From positions 122,979,415-123,043,414 of the forward strand of contig NC_089979.1 of the NCBI RefSeq assembly GCF_036417845.1: DNA of 64,000 nucleotides. Reading direction: 5' to 3'. Below are positions 50,050 to 61,135 of this stretch, in pieces (the stretch's first letter is position 1; each line of letters begins with the position of its first letter). This stretch comes from Apteryx mantelli (taxonomy: Eukaryota; Chordata; Aves; Apterygiformes; Apterygidae). Position numbers and translations under genes: made by a program. The notes beneath the pieces were generated by a model that saw nothing but the letters and a program-made list of their open reading frames with translations, searched no databases and had not been told where the DNA came from.

Positions 50050-50400
50050 TCTGTCAGGACATCTAAAAACAATTCTGAATTTGCCGGTGTTAATGATCAA
50101 CGTTCATTACAAGATGATTTTTCCAACAATGAATCAGGTCACTGAAAAAGCACCTCGCTGTGCTTATATAGCATGCACCGGCCTTTATTAAGGTATCGGC
50201 TGCTTATTATTCTGCTACCCCTTTTTATTTTCTTCTCCCTCTCTCTCAGGAAGACTGCATACAAATATAGCAATCGATTGAGAGGAGATGTTCTGCTTTT
50301 ACAAGATTAATTACAAACACAGGGATGCTGTGTCTGGCCTGTATGTATGATTGATCTTGTAGGAGGAAATGCAATAGGAAGCTAATGCTTCCTTTTATCC
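50050..50400. promoter_or_regulatory. Candidate conserved non-coding element
   Basis: This is complex, non-repetitive sequence with the palindrome CAATCGATTG (50271-50280), AAGATTAATTAC nearby and TATGATTGATC further on, all homeodomain-like words. A strong pyrimidine tract ends in CAG at 50247-50249. The call is inferred from texture only. Confidence 0.2.
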
Positions 50401-51665
50401 AGTAAGCAAAGTTCAAAGATGTTTACATTCTGCTGGGTAAGCACTGCTGTCGGAGGCCCTGAAGATGGATGGACTGTTCGGTCAGCACAAATTCACGCCA
50501 AGGTAACACGCTGAGCCATCTCTGCGGACATCTCTCCAGCCACAAGGCTGTAGGGTCAGAATCGCTAATTTAGCAAATAGCTTAATTGTTTCACATTTTA
50601 ATTGGGCCAGAGATGCGCACGAAGCTGCTATGGTACAAGAGGCAGTAAGTGGAAGGTGTGGGTGGACTCTGCTGGTGGGGCGGTGGGCCAAGGAGGACGG
50701 GCTGCCAAGGAGGAAGGTTTCAGGTTACGCTGTTCTCGGAACGGCCATCCCCGTGCAGCTTTTCAGAAGTCATGCAGGTTTTTTCTTTAAAATGTGGCTT
50801 GTGTAAGGCACAATCTTTGTATTCCCACTCCGTAGTCCATGGGAAGTAGTTGTGGAAGCATCTGCAAAAAGTGCAGTGCTTAGCTGCCCTTGTTTGTATT
50901 TGTATATAAATATAATCTTACAAGCCATGGATTTGGCTCAAGGTCCGTTTGAACAGGCTCATTCATTCTTGGGCACAGTCTGGCACTTGTATTTAGGCTG
51001 AGAAACAGTGTCAAGGGTGACAGATCCAGCTTAGTGACTCAGCCCTCTTCTTCATGGTATTTTAAATAATAGATGGGCTAGTGCTGAAATTTAACTCCTG
51101 CCAGAGCTGCTGAAATATATGGTATATTTAAAATATTGATACAACATTGACTCTCTGCTCAGGTAAAGGAGGAGATCTCCACATGGGATTGGTTTTCTTA
51201 GAAGGGAAAAGAAATCGGAGGGAGGAGGAGAGGGGATCCTGTGCCATAATATCGTGTAACAGTGTAAAAATGCCCTTCACCTGAGGCAGTAAAGCTTTCA
51301 ACTCTTGCAGCATGTTCACAGAGAATCCTGAAACCAATGCTGCCGTCTGTGTTATGTTTATATGAGCATATGCACTGAGCTGATGATGGGGGAGAGAAAG
51401 GGCTGTTCCCTCTGTTAAAATAATTAGTGTAAGAAGTACAGCGTGGTGAGCGCAAAAGGAGGTAGCGATCCCTTTGTTCGCCTCTCACCGTTGATAGCCG
51501 GGTAAGCCAGCCTTGTGCGGTTAAGCTCCGAATTTACTTATCCTTTTATTTTCTTTCTAGAGGTCTGGAGTAGTATGTCCTGTTGATGCCAGAATTAACA
51601 AGTGACACTGAACCACTGCTGCGTTAGAGCAACATCGAGGATTTCAGTGGTCTTTTCTTTTTCTC

Positions 51666-51684
51666 TTTTTTTTTTTTTTTTTTT
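51666..51684 (+). repeat. Poly-T run, 19 bases
   Basis: Nineteen T follow TTTTCTC. It is a homopolymer; no retrocopy is recognised on the minus strand whose poly-A it could be. Confidence 0.88.
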
Positions 51685-51960
51685 GGACATGCAAATCCTG
51701 CCTGATAAACATAACCCGCTTGCTGTTTAGCAGTCAGTTTACTAGGCTTGACAAAGGTTATTGCAATAATTGATGTTCCTCTTCTAATAATTAATGTTAA
51801 TGAGTCCACTAAAGAGTAAACAAGACAACAAAGAACTGTTAATGAGACAGTCTTTACTCATTTGTTTAATCTTTTAGTAAGATAATGGGCGATAAATATA
51901 TCACTATTCAGCCATCTTCAAGTCCTTAATGCGTGGAGAGTGCTTTAAAAAGAGATTTGA
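51685..51960. promoter_or_regulatory. Candidate conserved non-coding element
   Basis: Dense factor-like words are seen: an octamer ATGCAAAT (51689-51696, POU-like), TAATAATTAATGTTAATGAG (51785-51804, homeodomain-like), GTAAACAA (51816-51823, forkhead-like) and TTGACAAAGG. The sequence is AT-rich but not repetitive. This is the texture of deeply conserved vertebrate enhancers. Conservation itself was not measured. Confidence 0.3.
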
Positions 51961-52554
51961 GCTGATTTTTTACACTTGCATTTAGTATATTCAGCTGACG
52001 GGGTAGGTGGGGCGTCTGAAAGAGTTTGAAGACCTATATAATTAAGTGCGTTGACATTCTGCGTCTGAAGGACATTGGCAGATATCCAGATACTGTGTTC
52101 TGCTCTCAAACCATTTAATTGAAACCATACAAAAAGAGGGGGGGAGGGCAAAAGAGAGGGAGATCTTGGCAAAAACCTTATGTGCGGTTTTTCACTATTG
52201 GATTGACCAGACAGGGCAACAAAGCTGATAAAACAGGATTAGCAAAATTGTATTGTTGGATATTATATGCTGTGTGACATGTACTACAGCAAAGGAATTT
52301 GGCAGGATTAACCTGCAGAGGATAAAGATGTAATAGACAAGAGGGCTGAATTAATAGATTGCTGTGACCAAAGCAAGAAAATCTATTTGCATGGAATATT
52401 AACAGCAATAATAAGCTTTTGGCCGGGGGAGTTCCCGTTGCTGTCCATAGTCCTGCAGTTATCCTGCCTGGAGAATGTCTTTCACCAGGAGGAAATTGAA
52501 TGTAGAAAAAAACAGCTCAGTGGCATGGTTTTTCATTATTCTTTCTTTTTCTTT

Positions 52555-52569
52555 AAAAAAAAAAAAAAA
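52555..52569 (+). repeat. Poly-A run, 15 bases
   Basis: Fifteen A follow TTTTTCTTT. It is a simple repeat, with no retrocopy body recognised. Confidence 0.88.
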
Positions 52570-53691
52570 GGCAAATTCCTAGGCAGGATTATCTGTGTTG
52601 TTGGGTTTTTCTCCCCAAACAGAGAAGTTTATTTTTCTGTTTATAGGAGATGAGAGTCTTCTCGTAATGCACTAGTGTCATCCTAAAGTAAATATTCTTT
52701 CTTGGTATTTTTCCTCAGGGCTTCCAGACCCAGCAGGCTGGACAGCATGGGAGAACACACTTCCATAGCTGTGTTTATTCAAATTGTACATGAAATTGCA
52801 CATTTAAATACATGTAATTTTATCCCTAGCTGAAATCGTAAGAAAGCTTTCAAACCACATAGTTTTAGAGAACACGAAAACAATTGACAAGAGATGACTA
52901 AATAAAACCATACTAAGTAAAAATGGGTGAATATGAAAATTTTGGGTCGAACATACTCTGACTGAGACTATGTCCCCATCTCCCTGAGGGGATAAAGAAG
53001 CAGGAAGCCAGCCTCTGTGTCTGGTACTTTAGAGGGAGTGAACATCTTAGATCAAGTATAATTAATTTCTCAATTGTAGGGTACATAATACTGTTTCTTA
53101 CTGGAAAAGGCTTTTAAATTGGCTTCTTCAAGAGAGCAAGCAATGCATGCAGTAGCCTGATTTTTTTTAAAGAAGCCTGATATACTTTAGTGCAGATTGC
53201 ATGAGAGGTTTCAGAAGGTTTTAAACAACCTTGAAAAAGGCTCGTATCATTTGTTTTTCTTTTCCCACCCACAGTACTAGTGACAGACTTTAGTGTTCCC
53301 ATGGAACAGAGAATGTACAAAAAGTATTTGGCATTATTCTGTGTGTGACACAATGTGCTTCATCAAGTGTGTGGAGTGCCACAACATGCAGTGAAAGATC
53401 TGCTTAGGGGAAACTATTCACCTTCATCCAGCATTATCATGTCACCATTGATCAGTACCAGCCAAAACACAAGTTCAGCTTTCAGCCTCTTCCTTTCTGG
53501 GTTGAAGGTTGAATAATAGATACGCATAAAATATAAATACATTGTTTTGTTCAGTGTATCCTGGTGTATTAAAATTCCACAAACTGCTCTTTAAATAAAA
53601 GCTCTGTTAGTACAACATGACTGAGACTTTACACGTGCAGACACATGCACTGATGTCAAGACATTTAGCTCCATTTCCTACAGCGACTAAA

Positions 53692-55194
53692 TTATATAAC
53701 CTGTCTCTCTGGAATATCTTCTGTTACTGCATATGTTAATAGCTTTTCTGCCTCGGGACTAAATGTGACCACGTCTTCCTTCTCTGCACTGAAAGGCAAT
53801 GTGTGCTGTTTCCTCTGGATTAAATCAGGGTGGGGATGCATGGGGGAGGATACTCCTGTTGTCAGCAAGGTCCGAAGTTTTGCCTCCACATCTAACCAAT
53901 TTCATGAGACCTATTAGTATTTTCTCCCTGGAGGTTTGTTGGGCTTCACATCACTTTCTTTGTCTCCTGTTTGGTTAAGAAGTCCTGCAATGGGTTCATA
54001 TCCCAGTGATAGTCCCAAACTGATTCACAAAAACTTGGCTTGCTTTCAGGTTTTGGTTGCTGAGGAAAGTCCATAATGTAACAGACTGGTTCAAGTTTAT
54101 TTTTTGCGTATTTTTCCACGTGTCCAGATGAACTAGCAGGATAAGGTGTTGTTGGTATCCCCTTAAGAACGGCCCAACTGTTTTGCACAATTTGTAGTAC
54201 ATGAGCAGCATTTTGAGGGGGACTGGTCTCCCTCAAACTGGCCCATTTGGATTTCCACATTTTTTATTTTGTTTGCTTGAAAAGTTGCAGGACCACCCAG
54301 ACTCATGCTCTCCCCAAGGCCATTCCTGCAGTGCTACAGCATTGCACTTTTGAACTCCTGTCATGCCTGAGATGCATGCTGTTTGCAGGCTACCACAGTT
54401 CGTGTGCTCGCTGATATCAGATCTATAGGGCTTTTTTTCCTTTAACCAATATGAAAGTCGTGGAATCCATAATTCCCTGTGTGATTTGAACAGAAGATTG
54501 GCTTTAGTGGTTAACTGTGGGATGTTCCCCTCAACTGCTGCAAGTTCCTGAGGGGCAGCCATGGAGGGGAATGAAGGGCCCATAGGCTGGGGCACTGTGG
54601 GTCCCCTCAGGTTTTTGGCAGGGAGGGAGCAGCTATGCTGGACATCAGTACGCCGAGCAAGTTCTGGGAATAAACCCACGCATGCCTTGGTGTCTCTCCC
54701 ACCTCGGAGAAGCAGACAAGATGCAGGCCTGAGGAACACAAGGATAAATGGCAGCTTGGTGCTGAAGAAGCCACGCAGTCCCCAGGGCACCGTTCTCCTT
54801 CTGATGATATCCCAGGATCCGTGAAAAAGCAGCCTGTTTCTTCTGTGTCTCTTAGGGCTTGGCTGAGTTTCTAGGTTACTTTGCCTGCCTGCAAGCCTCC
54901 GTTCCTTATGAAATCGATGTAGGAAATGAACAGCAAGAGCCAGCTGTACACCTAACCAATATTACACTACGCTGGCCACCTTTACAAAGCAGTAAATCTT
55001 GAGTGCAGCACCAGTTTGCCGCTCTGTATTTGGAGATATACACCCTTCACACTTTCATATTGCTTTAAACAGTCTGGCAGGGATAGAGAACCCATGTGAT
55101 TGATGGACCTAACCCTATCCCTTTGCTTTTTAGCGTGCAACTGTAAGGAAGATGGACCCCTGGAAGAGGACAGACTGTGGACAACCCTGGCCAT
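53692..55194 (-). pseudogene. Possible decayed coding locus, family not recognised
   Basis: Four long minus-strand frames follow each other: 55194-54982 (about 70 codons), 54968-54233 (about 243 codons free of stops), 54260-53946 (104 codons) and 53889-53692 (65 codons). The second and third overlap at a short A-rich run on the minus strand (AAAATAAAAAATG), where one lost or gained base would join them, as in a frameshifted gene. The translated text looks protein-like, with basic segments (PKRHRRNR), Trp-rich stretches (WDYHWDM) and mixed charge, but I recognise no domain. The longest frame has no clear ATG near its start. I see no poly-A tail, no splice sites and no repeat consensus that explain it. 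It may be a pseudogene, an old retroelement gene, a frame kept open by base composition, or a real exon with a sequencing error. Confidence 0.3.
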
Positions 55195-55408
55195 GGCGAC
55201 CCCAGCTGGGTCACCCTGTCGGTGGTGTGCAGCAGCTGGTGTTGTGAATCAGGCCGTCACCAGTCAGAGAACGGCTACTTCACAACACCAGGGTTGCACC
55301 CCACCAAGCTCAACGGCTGGCCGTAGAGAAGTGAAGGTTTTCTGAGGCAAGGCGCATGGAGCACGTCCTCATTTCCTCCACCAAAGTCCAGACCTGCAAA
55401 GGTAGTCA

Positions 55409-55495
55409 GGTGCTCAACTCCTATTTAGGCACCAGCCTCCCACTGAAGTCTGAAATAGAAGTTAGGCCCCTAAATATCTCTGCGGGTCTGGCCCC
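55409..55495. repeat. Suspected ancient amniote repeat fragment
   Basis: It reads GGTGCTCAACTCCTATTTAG, then CACTGAAGTC, then GAAGTTAGGCCCCTAAATAT and GGGTCTGGCCC. It resembles a palindromic repeat seen in reptile and bird genomes, remembered as GTGCCTAACTCCCATTGAAG then TCAATGGGAGTTAGGCACC. Family name unknown to me. Confidence 0.35.
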
Positions 55496-57672
55496 GAGAC
55501 CCTGCCTTGCTATGTAATATAGAGCAGTTCTTCAGCAGGCACAGAGCAATCCCAGCAGAGACTCTGTAACTACCTGACATACTATTTTAGTGCTAAGGAA
55601 TGTGAAACTTTTAATAAGTCATGGAAAATAGTAGGGTGAAAAACATCTGTATGTTCCTTGTGTAGCTCTCCATGACAGTCATGCCTGTGGTCCTCGCCTA
55701 TGACTAATCCTTGTCCCTTTCCTCTGTAGACACCTAATCACATATTCTCTGCAAAAGATACTATACCTACCAGGAAAAAAGCCAAATTCCCTGGAAATGA
55801 CACTAGAACAGCCCCAAGTGTATTGTAATGAATGAAAAAGCACCAAAAACAAATATTGTGGTTGTCCAGTAGTGGTACCAGCAGCTGCTGTCATTGAAAT
55901 AGAGAAAATGTGTGAATTTGCATTGCTTAAGAAACCCATTACAACCTGCTGTTAGTCATTAAGGATGGGTGAAGCACACACAAACCCACCCTGTCCTGAG
56001 TGACCCTGTAACACTTCCCATGTGTTGCGAGTTGCAATGCAGACTCATCTGTATCTCTGCCCTTGTAACATAAAGCCAATGTTCTGTTAGTCTTAAGAGA
56101 ACAGGGTATAGCGGAGCACTTGCCACTTGAAGTCATGTAGGGTTAATGGAGGTCGGCACAAAGTTGATTGCTACATACAATCCAATAAGTTAAAGGGATG
56201 TCACTCGGTTTTGATCTCTGAAATCAGCCGTCTTCTCATGGACTCAGGATGGGTTTTTTACTGATGATGTTTTCCCTTCCTCCCACCCCACAAGTAAAAC
56301 TGGCTATATTCTTACATATTGGCTGGCTATCCTCTTGTAGTACTTACAACATAAAACACTCGATAGGTTTAAAGGTAAGAGTGGAGAAATAAAGAGAGGA
56401 AACAATTCGTGAAACATAGAACTGATTAAGGATTACTTGGAAGTTGTCTTTGTTGTCCTAGCTCATCTGATTGAAGCTAGCAGTAAAAATAACTTAAATT
56501 CCATCCTGGTTGTCTGATTGCTGGCAGGGAGATGAATGTAGTCAGGATATACCCAAGATCAGAAATAGCAAAGGACAGCCTGGAAATACATGTGTGAAGA
56601 GACAAAGGTTGTCCCATTAAACACTTCCTTATCTTTCTGTTCAGGTGGGATTCCTACAGAAGTAACCCTGAATTTCCTTCACGGTGAAAACCCCATAACT
56701 AATGGCATTAAAAACATACAAGAAGTATGGAGGCTCACTCCAATAGGACAGGGCAGTCTGTGGATGCAAGTTAAAATTGGCTTTTTTCATTGATTAGAGG
56801 AAAAGCAGGACCCTGGTTCTAACTCCGGTGCTATGACAAGAATGAGTATGAATTTGTCAACCTGACATGCAAGAAGTCTGTTTTATTAAACTTGTGCGCT
56901 GCTAACACAAAATGTGTGCTGTGTTGTAGTTTCATTGTTTATTGTAACCTTGTTTAAAGCTTAATACCTAACACTCCAAGGTTTGTTTTATGGAATAAAA
57001 TATTCGGTTCTTTAGAAACAGGATGTAATAATGCAATAACCCCTGCACGCATGTGTGCGCACACACTGATTTATGTGAGCAGCTATGCATACATAGAATT
57101 AAAAACCTTTCATATTTTATTATGACCTGGAAACCTGTTTGACCTATTCGGTTTATGTCTATAAACATGTATAAAATTTGAAATGGGTTAATGCTTAATA
57201 TCCACTGACAGATGACGTGATAGACTATCTCTGCACTTCTCTAAGTATGTTATGTGGAGGAACATCGTGGGAATGACTGGTCATTTTCAGTTCCTTTTGT
57301 TAAAAAATTTATTGGCAATGTCGCACTTCAGAGGTACCTTTGGGGCATTTATTGTACTCCATGTTACTAACTTGAATCCATCACACTTTCTGCTCTTTTA
57401 AGGTGATTTCCTAGCAAATTAATGCATACCATAACATAGCACTGCTACTGAAAATCAAACACTCCTGCTTGCAGTTAAGGAATCTAATCATATCACCTAG
57501 CAGGGTGGATAGCAGGCTGAATGGCCAACTGTCAGCTTTAGATGACAAAGTAAGTTCTTTTTGCTCCATTCAGCAGTTAAAATACTTAATTTTAGCATGT
57601 GCTGCAATGAAAGGTGAATGAACAAAATAAATAGCTCAATATGAGATTTAAATTTGTGCGCATATTATTCTT

Positions 57673-57760
57673 CAGTAAGCACCTAAAGTTCCTGTTCACT
57701 TCAACTTGAATTTTGGCAGCTGAGCTGGAAAAAATCAGGCCCCATTGAGTTTCTGGGAAG
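57673..57760. repeat. Suspected ancient amniote repeat fragment
   Basis: AGCACCTAAAGTTCCTG, TTCACTTCAACTTGAATTTT and ATCAGGCCCCATTGAG resemble the same old repeat class as 55409-55495, in which GACTTCAATGGGAGTTTTG and ATCAGGCCC occur. Heavily diverged. Confidence 0.3.
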
Positions 57761-59193
57761 CACCCAAAACCAGAGGGACTTGCAATCTGTGGGTATGTCA
57801 GGAAATCTTTCTGGTGCTTTCTGGATCCTTTCTGATGCTTATGTACTATTATGAAAAATGTTAGTTTTTCCCAAAAAATATTATATCAGAATTGTTGAAA
57901 GGCCTAATTTTTTGATCTTAATAAAACACTGTGCTCATTGCTGGAGGAAAAAAAGATCAATATCCCTTGTGAGTTTTTTATTTTTAAGGCATTGTTATTC
58001 TGAAAGTACTTTTTATATTTAGGCAAGTAATATATCCTTTCACCCTTGGACCCTTTAAAATCTAAATCTGATGGTTTTATTTTCTCAGCGCATCCACTTT
58101 GTAGTACAACTGTTCTTCAATTATTTTGATGGTCGTCTTTGTTTCTTTCCTGGGCTTGCCAGCAGTGCACATAGCACTTCCGCAAGTAGAATCCTTGTAC
58201 ATTTTGCTCTCTTTCTCCTGCATGCAAAAGCCAAGCTGACAGGCACAGTAGGGCTAAGCATCTCTCACATTGTGTTTGCACGCACACTGCTTTGTTTGTC
58301 ATGGGGTTACTCATGAAAAGTGGCATTAATGAATTTCCTTTTTGCCTCTCTAATTGGGTTTCTTTTGCAAACAAGTAATATGAAATTAAAGTGATATTTC
58401 AGATGGACCAGCATTGCAAAACAAACAGTAGGTGGGACTGAATTTTTGTACCCACAAACCTGAGTCAGGTTCCTATTTCAGTAGTATAAAAGCATCTCAA
58501 TAGGAGGGGAAAAAAATACAGAAATGTTCTTCAGGCATCTTAACACAGTGAGCAAGAGGTGACACTGAGGAGGAAAAAAGTGGTTTCTTCACAGCTACCA
58601 TTTAAAAAACCAAAGAAGGATTTTGATAGGCTGATCAGATTAAGTAACCTAAGAAACCCCTATTTATTTATTCTGACACACTGCCTGTACTTTGAAATCA
58701 CTTCTGTTAGATTTATGCTTTATCCAGCACGTAGCAAAGATGACCATTGGCAAAGAAGACAAAAACATAAAGAAGGCAAAATGCACAAACAAAAACAGAG
58801 TTGGGAAGCAAAGGGGAAGGAGAAGCTCAAGATGCCGTTGTGACCGTGAGACCCCTCTGCTTCCCAGAATCCGCTCCCTTGCAGGCTCGGCCAGGAGCAG
58901 ACAGGAAGGCAACCAAACTGCAAGCAGAGAGCAAGCGCAGCCAAGGCATGGAGAGGCTCCGTGAGGCTGCGAGTGCCCAGGTAACCTCACCAGGTGGACA
59001 ATTACCTTGCTGGGGGTGAAGCACATGTGAAATGTAGGTCTCAGAACAGACTTTATGCTACTTCACCACTTAATTCCCATAGCAATGTATGCATTACTGC
59101 AAGGTTACCACTCTGCAGTGCAACTTGTCTGGTTGATGCTGAGCTTGTTCTCTCTGTAGTAAATGACTATCAGTGATTTTTTTATAGTTCACA

Positions 59194-59261
59194 AATATAA
59201 GAATACATATATAATATATACAAAATATATAAATATATAATATATATAAACATATATTATA
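59194..59261. repeat. AT-rich simple repeat
   Basis: The tract is almost only A and T, built from ATATAT, AATATATA and ATAAATATA units with three C and one G. It is an imperfect (TA)n microsatellite that could form cruciforms. Confidence 0.85.
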
Positions 59262-60929
59262 GTCCTCCCAATGTATAATCAGGCTTCAAATGTACGTATA
59301 AATGGGGCCTAAACATCCCCATTGTGCAGTGAAGTCACATAACAAAGAGCATAAAAAAAAAAATCACAAAGTAAGGTGGCGTAGCCATTCCCCTCAAAGG
59401 TTAACAGAAATAGCACAAGAGAGGAAACAGTTTCTGAGAAACATATAATCTCCTCAAAGTTTTATAACGTATCCTCTAAGGGGGTTCTCTCCATTTAAAA
59501 ACCAAAGCAACAGAGATTTTGCTCTGTCATAAGCCTGTGCCCCTGTTTATATGGGAAATTCCAGAAATTCCAGCAATATTTCTTGGACAAACAGTTGCCT
59601 CTGTTCTTTAACAAGACTGGCTACATGCGCCTCAATAAATGAGATATTTTTTTTTACATTGCATTTCATTAAAACCAGTCTTTCAACCATGCCTTACAGG
59701 AAAGAGGTACCCAAGCTAGCTTGTGTTAGCAAGCTTTGTGAGTGGAGCTGCTCTCACCACCACAGAGACCATTTTTCAAATACGTGCAAAGACAGCCGCT
59801 CTCCAGGGCCTGCTTCATGCCAGGACAACTCTGCTGCTTGCCGGGGGCAGCGACACTGTGCCAGGCGGGAGGCTGGGACATTGAAGCTCCCCCGGTGCCG
59901 CCGCAGCTTCGCGCCACGCTGCTGCCTCCGCAGAGCCCAGGGCAGGGGCTTGGGTCCAGCTGGTTCATTTCTGTGGTGTGACAGCACGAAGCAGCAGACC
60001 TGGGAAGGGTGCTGAGGTCTGTAGTAATATTTTGACTAAGTGGTGTCTCGATGATTCAGCTAAAAATTTCGGTGGTACGGGAAGAAAAGCCCAATTCTAG
60101 CAGAGAATTCTTCAGCGTACATCAAAACGCTACTTCCTAGGAGACTGGCCTCGCCCTGTCTTTGGGGATGTGGTCATTAAAAGGCCTAAACCTATATTTT
60201 AATTTCATTCTTCACACAGGGGCCTTGTGCCCTGAGTAGTTTTCATCCTGGTGTCTCTCATTTTCTGTTGTGTAGCTCTAGTAGCACGCCACATCCTCGG
60301 CTCTCCGCAAGAGCCGACAGCTCCTCCTTGCGAATAGCAGCTGTGGACCGAGGCAGCTGATAATGTTGCAAATTACATTTTATTTCAAAAGCTCCAGCTG
60401 AATTTCATAGTCGCAGAGATGCCAGATCTGGTAGAGATTCGAGGAGGCAGCACTTTGTGTTGGTTTTACCTCTCCCCAGTGAGGTACATTTCTGCAGGAG
60501 CAGCTTAGAAATTTCTGTAATTCACATGCATTACAATAGTGAGGAAAGCTTGGATCGTATCAGAAAATAACCCTTGTGAACTGGCTTAGAAGTTGTTAGG
60601 CCATGAAAGACAGCTGAAGGGCTATTAGCAGATTTAAAACCACTGGAGTTAACTGAGATGGCAATTCCTAGAAGATTTGCGCAAAAATGGAGGTTATAAA
60701 GCAACACGTTTTCATTTCCTAACTCTCCTGTATTCTTATTTGTGCTGGAAAGGGGCAGCTGTGCCATAAAGCTCTTTGAAGACTCACTGGCACTTTGCAT
60801 GGGTGGGAACTGGATGGGAACAGTGACGCACTGCATTTTTTTTCCCAAAACCAGCAGTTCTGGATGTCCCTGCTGGTAATTCTGAAGTCCCTTTATGGCC
60901 AGAGTAACATCGAGAGGCACCAGCTGAAG

Positions 60930-61135
60930 GGAAGATGCTGCTCTTCTAGAGGCTGAGCTCAAGCATACGGAGCAGGAGAGTTTGCAAAGTAAAATGGAGA
61001 AAATAAAGCAGTGGAGAAGAAATAAAAGGAGAGGTGCTGGGGCTTGCTGAAGGCCGTAGAGCAGGTTAGCAGCGGGTCTGGGAACCAAACCCAGAGCCTC
61101 CCACCCTGTCAGGTGTACAGGGCTGCACTCCAGCA
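60930..61135 (-). repeat. MIR-like SINE remnant
   Basis: Read on the minus strand, GGCTCTGGGTTTGGTTCCCA looks like a decayed tRNA B-box region. It is followed by GACCCGCTGCTAACCTGCTC, TACGGCCTTCAGCAAGCCCC and later TTTTCTCCATTTTAC, in the order of the MIR core (CTCTGCCACTNACTNGCTGT, GACCTTGGGCAAGTCAC, TTTCTCCATTTGTAAA). A 201-codon minus-strand frame covering it (61136-60531) is therefore probably not a gene. Confidence 0.5.

Larger units (their letters stand above)
48521..53691. other. Gene-free stretch with candidate regulatory blocks
   Basis: No gene was recognised. It holds candidate conserved blocks at 50050-50400 and 51685-51960, a run of 19 T (51666-51684) and a run of 15 A (52555-52569). 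The pyrimidine tract ending in CAG at 50249 looks like a splice acceptor but is not followed by a convincing exon. Confidence 0.5.
55195..60929. other. Gene-free stretch with old repeats
   Basis: No supported gene. It contains two suspected fragments of an old dispersed repeat (55409-55495, 57673-57760), an AT-rich simple tract (59194-59261) and a small CpG-rich spot near 59840-59940. Frames of up to 154 codons near 59551-60015 show no domain. Confidence 0.5.

Noticed and set aside
59551-60015. 154-codon plus-strand frame
   Set aside because: No domain; overlaps equally long frames on the other strand in a CpG-richer spot.
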